A DNA stretch of 7,379 bases from a bacterium (GCA_018970825.1 JAGWVP010000149.1:1-7379), one strand, 5' to 3'. Numbered from the stretch's first letter, positions 1 to 6,874 are shown. The notes: a model not told the origin generated them from the letters alone. A program made the numbers and translations.

Positions 1-375
1 CACGCCGGCGGAGAACGGCCGGTGCGCGGGAAGTCCCGAGGAGTGCTCCAGCAGGTGCCGCACGAGCACGCCCGCCCGGTCGCGGCTCTCGAAGCCCGGC
101 ACCCAGCGCGCGACCGGGTGGTCGAGTGCGAGCCGCCCCTCGTGCACCAGCGAGAACGCGGCGAGCGTGGTCGCGAGCGGCTTCGTGAGCGAGGAGAGAT
201 CGAAGGTCACGCCCGGGTGCATCGGCGCGCGAACCGGCTCGAGCGACCGCCAGCCGGCCGCGTGCTCGAAGACGACTTCGCCCGCGACGCTCGCCCGCAG
301 CACCGCGCCCGGGAAGTCGCCGCGCGCGACCGCCTCGTCGAGGGCACGCTCGACCGCGCCGAAGCCCGCGCCCAT
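1..375 (-). CDS. Serine beta-lactamase/PBP-like hydrolase, N-terminal part (runs off left edge)
   Basis: Only the first 125 codons lie in the window; the frame stays open to base 1. The translation starts MGAGFGAVERALDEAVARGD and carries FDLSSLTKPLA at residues 58-68. This contains the SxxK motif of the serine beta-lactamase/DD-peptidase fold, with likely nucleophile Ser62 and general base Lys65. LLEHSSGLP follows near residues 110-118, a pattern typical of the class C beta-lactamase-related family (Pfam Beta-lactamase). No signal peptide is visible, so a cytoplasmic enzyme is possible. The ATG at 373-375 lies 2 nt after the stop of the upstream LD-carboxypeptidase gene, so the two are very probably co-transcribed and translationally coupled. 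Members may be esterases, D-aminopeptidases or DD-carboxypeptidases; the substrate cannot be told from this part. The pairing with an LD-carboxypeptidase makes a peptidoglycan-related role plausible, which is inference. Confidence 0.88.
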   Translation of the reverse strand, partial: MGAGFGAVERALDEAVARGDFPGAVLRASVAGEVVFEHAAGWRSLEPVRAPMHPGVTFDLSSLTKPLATTLAAFSLVHEGRLALDHPVARWVPGFESRDRAGVLVRHLLEHSSGLPAHRPFSAGV

Positions 376-377
376 CG

Positions 378-1298
378 TCAGGCGACCAGCGGCTCGACGC
401 CGTCGAGCCTCGCGGAGGGACCGACCGCCGTCTCGCCGAGGCGCTCGACGGACAGCCGCACGCGCACGCCGAGCGGCACCGCGAAATTGGCGTGGCCGTG
501 GCCGCACTCCGCGCCGAAGGCCATCGGGACGTCGAGGTCGCCCAGGCAGTCGGCGATGGTCGTTCGAATCTCCTCCGGGTCCCCGCAGTCGGCCATCACG
601 CCGAAGACGATGCCGCGTATGCCGTCGAGCATGCCCGACTGCCGCATCTGCACGAGCATCCGGTCGATGCGCCGCTGCGGGCGCTCGCCCACGTCTTCGA
701 GCAGCGCGATCGATCCGGCGAAGCGCGGCGCGTACGGCGTGCCGGCGAGCGAGGCGAGCACGGCCATGCAACCGCCGCGCAGCGGCGCCTCGACCTCGCC
801 GGTCGCGATCCCGAACGGCACCGGGATCGACCAGCTCGCGTCTCCGCCCGCGATCGCGAGCAGGTGGTCGAGCGCACCGCAGTCGGCCTGGCGCTGCAGG
901 TCGCTCGCGACCATCGGGCCGTGGAGTGCCGCGACTCCCGCGCCGTCGACCAGGCGCGCCAGCAGGGCGGTCGCGTCGCTGTAGCCGATCACGAGCTTCG
1001 CGTGCGCGCGCAGCCATCGCGGGTCGAGCGAGGGCAGGATCCGCACCATTCCGTAGCCGCCTCGCGCGCACCAAACCGCTCGCACGGACTCCTCGGCGAG
1101 GGCCGCGAGCAGGTCGTCGCGGCGCTCTTCGTCGCTCGCGGCGAAGTAGCGATACGGCGTCCGCAGGGGGGCTGAGACCGCGTCGTAGCCCCGCGCGCGG
1201 AGCAGCGAGAGTCCGGCGTCGATCTGCTCGGGGTCGATCAGGCCGGAGGCGGCGACCACGGCGATGCGGTCGCCGGGGCGAAGGGGCGCCGGGCGCAC
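378..1298 (-). CDS. LD-carboxypeptidase, peptidase family S66 (LdcA/MccF-like)
   Basis: A 306-residue protein of normal family length. Family S66 enzymes remove the terminal D-Ala from murein tetrapeptides during cell-wall recycling, or cleave related amide bonds as MccF does. The start RPAPLRPGDRIAVVAASG matches the usual family N-terminus. Next come the nucleophile region ARGGYGMVRIL and LVIGYSDAT (Ser107), then ALLEDVGE (Glu201) and CGHGHANFAVPLG (His267), which together give the expected Ser-Glu-His triad. I chose the GTG at 1296-1298 because it gives the family-typical N-terminus and has GAGAAG a few bases upstream. The same frame is open to an ATG at 1430, with other possible starts at 1382 (ATG) and 1331 (GTG), but the extra residues look non-coding (rich in Gly, Arg and Trp). 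It is the first gene of an operon with the serine hydrolase. No signal peptide is seen, in keeping with a cytoplasmic recycling enzyme. Confidence 0.9.
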   Translation of the reverse strand: MRPAPLRPGDRIAVVAASGLIDPEQIDAGLSLLRARGYDAVSAPLRTPYRYFAASDEERRDDLLAALAEESVRAVWCARGGYGMVRILPSLDPRWLRAHAKLVIGYSDATALLARLVDGAGVAALHGPMVASDLQRQADCGALDHLLAIAGGDASWSIPVPFGIATGEVEAPLRGGCMAVLASLAGTPYAPRFAGSIALLEDVGERPQRRIDRMLVQMRQSGMLDGIRGIVFGVMADCGDPEEIRTTIADCLGDLDVPMAFGAECGHGHANFAVPLGVRVRLSVERLGETAVGPSARLDGVEPLVA

Positions 1299-1569
1299 GA
1301 GACGCTTCTCGGACCCGCCGCTGCCGCTCACGCCGATCCCGTCCGCGCCACGATCCCCCCAACGCCGCCCTAGATTGCCCATCCGGGCCGGGCGGCAACC
1401 CCCGATGCCACACGGGCTTTTCCCAATCATTCGAGGCAGTCAATCCCGACGCGGCGATTCTGTTTTCCGGGTCAGATCTCGGAGACCTTGAGCGAGAGGC
1501 ATGGTCTGGTCTCCAATGCCCCAGCAATGAGCCCGGCGGGGACCCTCCCACCGCCCATCGGAGGCCTAT
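1299..1569. other. Divergent intergenic region between LD-carboxypeptidase and macro-TIR gene
   Basis: About 270 bases without a convincing gene. G+C falls from about 65% (1381-1440) to 60% (1441-1500) towards the macro-TIR gene. A TTGACT hexamer lies on the minus strand at 1438-1443 and could be a -35 box for the LD-carboxypeptidase operon, but no good -10 box sits at the right distance. On the plus strand TTGAGC at 1488-1493 is an equally weak candidate for the macro-TIR gene. Both operons must start transcription here, but I cannot place either promoter with confidence. Confidence 0.4.
1560..1564 (+). promoter_or_regulatory. Ribosome binding site of the macro-TIR gene
   Basis: GGAGG lies 5 nt before the ATG at 1570. 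It supports this start over upstream in-frame possibilities. Confidence 0.75.
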
Positions 1570-2643
1570 ATGGCTGGCACCGGCTTGAGAGTCGTCCACA
1601 CCGCGCGAACCACGAACTCGCAGGGGCACGAACGCCTGCTCGATCTCTGCGTGGGGGACATCACCCTCGCGGAGTCTCCGATCGATCTCATCTGCGTCTC
1701 TGCATTTCGTGGCGATTACTCTCCAACCGATACCTCGGTAATCGGGGCACTGCTCAAAAGGGGCATCGACGTCGCAAATCTGAAAAAGGGAAGCGAGTAC
1801 ATGCGGTTGCCGCAGGCCGACACCGCTAGGTGCTGGATTTCGCCGCTCACAGATCGCGAGTTCCGGCGGGTGCTCTGCTTCGAGTGCACGGGACAGGCCG
1901 CCCCCTCGGTTGGTGAGGTGTTTCGTGCCATCACCGAGCACGTGCTGGCGGAGCGCACTCTGGCCGAACCGGCAACGGAGACGCCCCTCGATTGCGTTCG
2001 AATGCCCTTGTTCGGCACCGGAGACGGGGGTGGGGATCTCCACGAGATGCTCGGGGAGACCCTACGTCAGGGGTACATCCACCTGCGGGGTGGGTTGCCC
2101 GTGCATCGGCTGCAAATCGTCCTCAACGAACTCAGCCCACAGTTGTACGAACTGCTCGTTCTCGGCGGACTGAAGTTCGGAGAACTGGATCGGGAGATCA
2201 GCTGGAAGACCCTCAAAGACCCGTACGATCTCTTCATCAGCTACCGCCACAGTGAAAAGGCGCGGGTCGATGCGTTGGTGAAAGCTCTCGAGCGAGAGCG
2301 GCCAAACCTTACGAGTTTCATCGACAGGAAGCAGCTCAGCGTCGGATCCTTCTGGAAGGTGGAATTAATGGAGGGGCTGGCAAACTCTCGGGCTGCCCTT
2401 TGCATCATCACCGACGACTACCCCGCGTCGGCAGAATGCGTGGACGAATTTCATGCATCGATGACACGCAACATCGTTCGGCGGGACCCCCCGTTCCTCC
2501 TTCCGGTGTTTTGGCTCACGAAGCGAAAACTCGCTGACCTCCCCACGAGCATGAGGAGGGTCCAGGGGATCGATGTCCGGGGTGAAGATCCCGAGTTGGG
2601 CAAGATCGCCCGAAGCGTGCTGGACAAGCTGCCGCCGAGATGA
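1570..2643 (+). CDS. Macro-like domain / TIR domain fusion protein
   Basis: A 357-residue soluble protein with no signal peptide or membrane segment. Residues 219-355 form a TIR domain: YDLFISYRHSE at 219-229, a BB-loop-like FIDRKQLSVGSFW at 250-262, a core strand AALCIITDDY at 275-284, and SAECVDEF at 287-294. The last aligns with the SxWCxxE pattern of NAD-cleaving bacterial TIRs and puts the candidate catalytic Glu at 293. The N-terminal part (about 8-187) looks like a divergent macro domain: VGDIT at 28-32, the strand DLICVSA at 39-45, MPLFGTGDGGG at 145-155 resembling the macro GxG phosphate loop, and a last strand VHRLQIVLN at 178-186. Macro domains bind ADP-ribose-type ligands and TIRs make such ligands from NAD, so sensing or control in cis is a reasonable inference. 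The gene stands alone, with no recognisable partner beside it. Its G+C (53-57% in three sampled lines) is far below that of its neighbours, suggesting transfer. The TIR call is strong; the macro call is moderate. Confidence 0.9.
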   Translation: MAGTGLRVVHTARTTNSQGHERLLDLCVGDITLAESPIDLICVSAFRGDYSPTDTSVIGALLKRGIDVANLKKGSEYMRLPQADTARCWISPLTDREFRRVLCFECTGQAAPSVGEVFRAITEHVLAERTLAEPATETPLDCVRMPLFGTGDGGGDLHEMLGETLRQGYIHLRGGLPVHRLQIVLNELSPQLYELLVLGGLKFGELDREISWKTLKDPYDLFISYRHSEKARVDALVKALERERPNLTSFIDRKQLSVGSFWKVELMEGLANSRAALCIITDDYPASAECVDEFHASMTRNIVRRDPPFLLPVFWLTKRKLADLPTSMRRVQGIDVRGEDPELGKIARSVLDKLPPR

Positions 2644-2701
2644 CCCGTCTTCTCGGACGCAAACCCTGAACTTCCCGCCGCTTCCTCGCCCCCGCACCCC
2701 C

Positions 2702-2971
2702 TCACGGCCGGTGCTTGCGCGTCTCCTGCTCGTAGTACTGCCGGTAGAGCACGTCGTACTCGCTGCTGCCGGGGACCACGCGGCGCTGCAGCGACGCGAT
2801 CCTCCGCCGCACCGCCTCGTCGATCTTGGAATCCTGGTCGAGGTGGCGCGCCAGCGTCTTCTTGATCTCCGCGAGCGCCAGCCGATCGTTGCGGACCTCC
2901 GCGCCCGACTTGCGGATCGCCTCGAGGGCGAGGTGCGCGAGGTGCGAGGAGAGGGACTCGGTGAGGCGCAT
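2702..2971 (-). CDS. DUF507 family protein (downstream copy)
   Basis: An 89-residue, highly charged, apparently all-helical protein. Its start (MRLTESLSSHLAHLALEAIR), a central segment rich in Lys, Asp and Glu, and a C-terminal YDVLYRQYYEQE before a basic tail match the small DUF507 proteins (Pfam PF04368, usually about 90 residues), whose function is not known. No signal peptide or membrane segment is seen. A GGGGGA tract lies about 8 nt before the ATG at 2969-2971. The gene begins 15 nt after the stop of a second DUF507 gene, so the two form an operon. It converges on the macro-TIR gene, with 58 bases between the two stops and no clear terminator hairpin there. The family assignment is by recognition of the sequence pattern. 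Confidence 0.85.
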   Translation of the reverse strand: MRLTESLSSHLAHLALEAIRKSGAEVRNDRLALAEIKKTLARHLDQDSKIDEAVRRRIASLQRRVVPGSSEYDVLYRQYYEQETRKHRP

Positions 2972-2986
2972 GGCGTCGTCCCCCGG

Positions 2987-3274
2987 TCAGACCGGGATCC
3001 CCTTCTCCTTGGCGAGCTTCTCTCGGATCATCATGACGATCTTGTGCCGGTCGAGGCCGGCGCCCTGCCGCCCCAGCGCCTGGAGCTGCTCGTCGGCGAG
3101 GCGCTCGGCGTCGGCGTCGAGCTGATGCACGGCCTTGAAGTAGGCCTCGAAGCGCTGGACGACCGCCGTGATCGCCGCCGCGTGGCTGCCCGGGACGGTC
3201 GCGAAGTCGGCGCGGACGAGGTCGTCCACGATCGACTGGGCGAGGGTCTGGAGCTGCTGGGTGGAGGGGCGCAT
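2987..3274 (-). CDS. DUF507 family protein (upstream copy)
   Basis: A 95-residue protein beginning MRPSTQQLQTLAQSIVDDLV and ending with a segment like MMIREKLAKEKGIPV, a C-terminus typical of one class of DUF507 proteins. It is predicted helical and cytoplasmic. I chose the ATG at 3272-3274. The frame is open to an ATG at 3424, but that extension reads as Arg, Gly and Pro-rich non-coding sequence and lacks family similarity. The ribosome site is weak (GAGAG about 10 nt upstream). It is the first gene of a two-gene operon with the other DUF507 copy. The pair are diverged paralogues rather than a recent duplication: little direct identity is visible between them. Confidence 0.82.
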   Translation of the reverse strand: MRPSTQQLQTLAQSIVDDLVRADFATVPGSHAAAITAVVQRFEAYFKAVHQLDADAERLADEQLQALGRQGAGLDRHKIVMMIREKLAKEKGIPV

Positions 3275-3487
3275 GACGCGTGCTCTCGTGTGGCCCGGAC
3301 GGCCGCGGGGGACGCCCGGGGGCCCTCGGCGGCTACCACGGGGGACCCGGAAAGCCAACGAAAGGCGGGGGGAACGTCGGTCGACGGCCATCCGCGCAGT
3401 ATTTTGCTTCTTGCGCGCCGGCACCGGACCGGGGCATAGACCCGGCGGTCAGGACGACCGCCCCCACTTCCTCGAGGAGGAGATCCC
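3275..3487. promoter_or_regulatory. Divergent promoter region with an AT-rich core inside an inverted repeat
   Basis: This spacer separates the DUF507 operon (minus) from the secreted-protein gene (plus), so it should hold promoters for both. Its only AT-rich patch (GTATTTTGCTTCT, 3399-3411) is bracketed by CGCGCA (3393-3398) and its complement TGCGCG (3412-3417). TATTTT at 3400-3405 is a possible plus-strand -10 box, with no good -35. A 7-bp hairpin, GGCGGTC-AGGAC-GACCGCC, occupies 3444-3462 in the presumed leader of the plus-strand gene. The elements are visible; the regulatory role is inferred. Confidence 0.35.
3475..3481 (+). promoter_or_regulatory. Ribosome binding site deciding a GTG start
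   Basis: A purine-rich GAGGAGGAGA tract ends a few bases before GTG at 3488-3490 and supports that start for the secreted protein. Confidence 0.7.
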
Positions 3488-4342
3488 GTGACTCGAAAGA
3501 ACCCCTCACGTCTCCGGTTCCGCTCGGTCCTGCCGACCGTGTTCGCCGCGGCACTCGCTGCCGCGGTCTCGCTCGCACCCGCGCGGCCGGCGCAGGCGGA
3601 CGCACTCTACGAAGGCGACTACGGCACGACGTTGAAGTCGCTCGTCGCGGGCCCGATCGGCATCGTGCGCGGCCAGACGATGCGCCTCAACGTGCGACTG
3701 CCCGCGAGCGCGCGGGTCGCCTCGGCGGAGGTCAGGCTCATCCTCGCCGACGGGATCACCGGCGAAGTCCTGGCGACGCGCACCGATTCGGTGCCGCGCG
3801 GGCAGGGCACGTTCCTCGACTACGAGGAAGTGGCCTTCGCGGTCGGGCAGCGCCACTGCATCATCGGCCTCGTGACGGCCAAGGGCTTGACGCCCGTGGT
3901 GGGCACGCTCCAGTCCTTCGAGACCGCCTCGGGGCGCACGGTCACCGCTCTGCCGATGTCGGTGGTCGGCGGCAAGGGCTCGACCGACAACGTGATCGGC
4001 CTCGCGAGCGGGCAGACGATGCGCCTGAACGCGTGGGTCTCGCCCGCCGTCCGGAACACCGCCGTCAACCTGCGCCTGGTCCTGATCAACGGCAACGACG
4101 GACGGGTCCTGGGTTCCAAGGGCGTTGCCCTTTCACCGGGGACCGGCGGGTTTCTGGACGTCACGGCCGACCCGCCGCTGGAAGTCGGCGATCGCACTTG
4201 CGTCGTCGGCATCATCACGTCGGCCGACGGCAGCAGGGTCCCCACGGGTGTCTCGGGCGTGATGCAGGTCTACGACACGACGAGCGGCGTGACGCTCGAG
4301 GCGACACCGATCCATCCGGTCACGAGCTTCACGCCCCTCTGA
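3488..4342 (+). CDS. Secreted protein with two tandem beta-rich modules, function unknown
   Basis: A 284-residue protein with a clear Sec signal peptide: basic residues in 1-12 (RKNPSRLRFR), a hydrophobic Ala-rich stretch at 15-32, and an APARPAQA cleavage site after Ala37. The mature part has two related modules of about 100 residues. GPIGIVRGQTMRLNVR (55-70) matches NVIGLASGQTMRLNAW (168-183); VRLILADGITGEVL matches LRLVLINGNDGRVL; VGQRHCIIGLVT (119-130) matches VGDRTCVVGIIT (233-244). Each module has one Cys (124 and 238), which could pair with each other. The alternating hydrophobic pattern suggests Ig-like beta sandwiches. No catalytic motif or lipobox is seen. It starts with GTG behind a good ribosome site and ends before a strong terminator, so it is probably a single-gene unit. 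I do not recognise the family; an exported structural or binding protein is the most that can be inferred. Confidence 0.82.
   Translation: MTRKNPSRLRFRSVLPTVFAAALAAAVSLAPARPAQADALYEGDYGTTLKSLVAGPIGIVRGQTMRLNVRLPASARVASAEVRLILADGITGEVLATRTDSVPRGQGTFLDYEEVAFAVGQRHCIIGLVTAKGLTPVVGTLQSFETASGRTVTALPMSVVGGKGSTDNVIGLASGQTMRLNAWVSPAVRNTAVNLRLVLINGNDGRVLGSKGVALSPGTGGFLDVTADPPLEVGDRTCVVGIITSADGSRVPTGVSGVMQVYDTTSGVTLEATPIHPVTSFTPL
3650..4285 (+). repeat. Internal duplication within the secreted protein gene
   Basis: Two copies of one coding module, about 3650-3940 and 3989-4285. The best-conserved piece at DNA level is GGCCAGACGATGCGCCTC (from 3671), against GGGCAGACGATGCGCCTG (from about 4010). Elsewhere the copies are conserved mainly as protein, so the duplication is old. 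Confidence 0.7.
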
Positions 4343-4358
4343 CGACGCCCCTCTGACG
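4331..4358 (+). repeat. Perfect 14-bp tandem duplication across the stop codon
   Basis: ACGCCCCTCTGACG occurs at 4331-4344 and again, directly adjoining, at 4345-4358. The first copy contains the TGA stop (4340-4342) of the secreted-protein gene. The second copy is out of frame and has no coding effect. Confidence 0.9.
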
Positions 4359-4364
4359 AGTCGC

Positions 4365-4400
4365 GGAGGACCCGCCCGGTTCGTCCCGGGCGGGTCCTTC
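4365..4400 (+). terminator. Hairpin terminator after the secreted-protein gene
   Basis: AGGACCCGCCCGG pairs perfectly over 13 bp with CCGGGCGGGTCCT around a 6-base loop, extended by one G-T and one G-C pair. Only a short TTC follows, so it is a strong hairpin with a poor U-tract, common in GC-rich genomes. It lies 22 bases after the stop codon. Confidence 0.75.
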
Positions 4401-4725
4401 GCGCAGCCGACGCGAACGCCCGATCCGCATCCCGGCGGCCGGGTCCGCGCCCCCCCCGGGCCGCGGGGCGGAGCCTCGTGAGCCCGGCCCCTCGCCCCTC
4501 GTGCCTCCCCAGGGGGGCCGCCGAGGGAATCCCCCGGCCTTCTCTTGCCCCGGCGGGGCGGAAAATCGCCCCCTCGGGAACATCCGGCCTTGACTCCGGC
4601 GGGGGGGTGATTACCTCCGGGCTCGCCTCGGCGTGGCGGGTCCGCCCTCGGGCCGGACCCCGACGCGCCAAGCAATCCCAAAGCAGTTCAGGCCCCTCCC
4701 GGGGCCGAAAGGAGAGAGAAGGCCG
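4401..4725 (+). promoter_or_regulatory. groESL upstream region and leader
   Basis: About 325 very GC-rich bases with no convincing gene. GCCCC (4547-4551), GGGGCG (4555-4560) and CGCCCC (4567-4572) allow two mutually exclusive hairpins; the second is a perfect 6-bp inverted repeat around GAAAAT. TTGACT at 4590-4595 is a good -35 hexamer, and TTACCT at 4611-4616 is a poor -10 match at 15-bp spacing. Near the gene, GGCCCC-TCCC-GGGGCC (4691-4706) can form a hairpin just before the ribosome site GGAGAG (4711-4716). No CIRCE repeat (TTAGCACTC-N9-GAGTGCTAA) is present. The operon must be transcribed from here, but the exact promoter is uncertain. Confidence 0.4.
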
Positions 4726-5016
4726 ATGAAGATTCGTCCACTGCAGGATCGGGTGATCGTGAAGCGCGTCCAGGAGGAAGAGAAGACCAAGGGCGGCATC
4801 ATCATCCCGGACACCGCCAAGGAGAAGCCCCAGGAGGGCAAGGTGATCGCGGTCGGCAAGGGCAAGGTCGACGACACCGGGAAGCTGCGCCCCCTCGACG
4901 TGAAGGCGGGCGACCGCATCCTCTTCGGCAAGTACTCGGGCAGCGAGATCAAGATCGACGGCGAGGAGCACCTCATCCTGCGCGAGGATGACATCCTCGG
5001 CGTCCTCGAGTCCTGA
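4726..5016 (+). CDS. groES: Co-chaperonin GroES (Hsp10)
   Basis: A 96-residue protein, the standard length. It forms the heptameric lid of the GroEL folding chamber in the cytoplasm. MKIRPLQDRVIVKRVQEEE at the N-terminus is followed by the mobile loop at about 17-32, with TKGGIIIPDTAKEKP. Its GGIII hydrophobic edge binds the GroEL apical domain. The later KAGDRILFGKYSGSEIKIDGEEHLILREDDILGVL region (given here by position, about 60-95) is the usual beta-barrel end. The ATG at 4726 has GGAGAG upstream and gives the conserved N-terminus; longer in-frame starts add non-conserved residues. groEL follows after 45 bases, so this is a classic two-gene operon. Codon use is strongly G/C-ending, as expected of a highly expressed gene in this genome. 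Confidence 0.98.
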   Translation: MKIRPLQDRVIVKRVQEEEKTKGGIIIPDTAKEKPQEGKVIAVGKGKVDDTGKLRPLDVKAGDRILFGKYSGSEIKIDGEEHLILREDDILGVLES

Positions 5017-5045
5017 TCCCCCCGCGGATCTCTCAACTCTTCTTC

Positions 5046-5054
5046 GGAGGAAGG
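5046..5054 (+). promoter_or_regulatory. Ribosome binding site of groEL
   Basis: GGAGGAAGG lies 7 nt before the ATG at 5062, a strong Shine-Dalgarno site. It fits the much higher GroEL demand expected in a chaperonin operon. Confidence 0.85.
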
Positions 5055-5061
5055 TAAGACC

Positions 5062-6699
<1,638 letters not shown>

Positions 6700-6700
6700 G

Positions 6701-6816
6701 GGCCGTCCACGGAATCATCCCCCGCGTCCGGGAACGGGCGCGGGGCGGGTGAGCGAAGGGCGCGGGGGCGGAAGCCTCCGCGCCCTTTGCGCATTCCGGG
6801 CCGGTCGTGGACGGCC
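6701..6816 (+). other. Structured groEL 3' region: three-way fold with two GGAA-capped hairpins
   Basis: The RNA directly after the groEL stop has nested complementarity. The outer helix pairs GGCCGTCCACG (6701-6711) with CGTGGACGGCC (6806-6816), 11 bp without mismatch. GGAAT (6711-6715) can also pair with ATTCC (6793-6797). Inside are hairpin A (6720-6745), 11 bp with one wobble and loop GGAA, and hairpin B (6753-6790), 17 bp with two wobbles and loop GGAA. It may be a 3' UTR element that stabilises the mRNA or terminates transcription, or a palindromic repeat or small mobile element inserted after groEL. The pairing is checked base by base; the role is inferred. Confidence 0.6.
6753..6790 (+). 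terminator. Terminator hairpin of the groESL operon
   Basis: AAGGGCGCGGGGGC pairs with GCCTCCGCGCCCTT around a GGAA tetraloop, with three more outer pairs including one wobble. A short TTT lies at the 3' edge and there is no longer U-tract. It sits 54 bases after the groEL stop. Confidence 0.7.
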
Positions 6817-6849
6817 GGGCGCCGCGCAGAGCGGCTCGTTGCAGGTTGC

Positions 6850-6874
6850 AGCCTCGTCTTCGGGCGAGGCTTTT
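6850..6874 (+). terminator. Intrinsic-terminator-like UUCG hairpin with T4 tail
   Basis: GCCTCGTC pairs with GGCGAGGC (8 bp, one wobble) around a TTCG tetraloop and is followed at once by TTTT. It has the textbook form of a rho-independent terminator and could back up the groESL terminator. It overlaps the start of the transposase relic, so it may be a chance product of that decayed coding sequence. Confidence 0.5.

Noticed and set aside
167..1588. Long plus-strand open frame across the LD-carboxypeptidase region
   Set aside because: The translation is dominated by Arg, Ala, Ser and Pro and is the shadow of the genuine minus-strand enzyme, which has its catalytic triad.
3280..4356. Alternative plus-strand frame overlapping the secreted-protein gene
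   Set aside because: The Arg, Gly and His-rich translation has no signal peptide or repeats; the frame from 3488 has a signal peptide, internal module repeats and a ribosome site.
4633..4725. Longer GroES start at 4633
   Set aside because: The added 31 residues are Pro, Arg and Gly-rich and absent from GroES proteins; the ATG at 4726 has its own ribosome site.
4401..4725. CIRCE operator for HrcA before groES
   Set aside because: I looked for TTAGCACTC-N9-GAGTGCTAA and found nothing close.
6790..6850. A tRNA or other stable RNA gene before the UUCG hairpin
   Set aside because: No acceptor stem, TTC arm or CCA end could be matched in this stretch.
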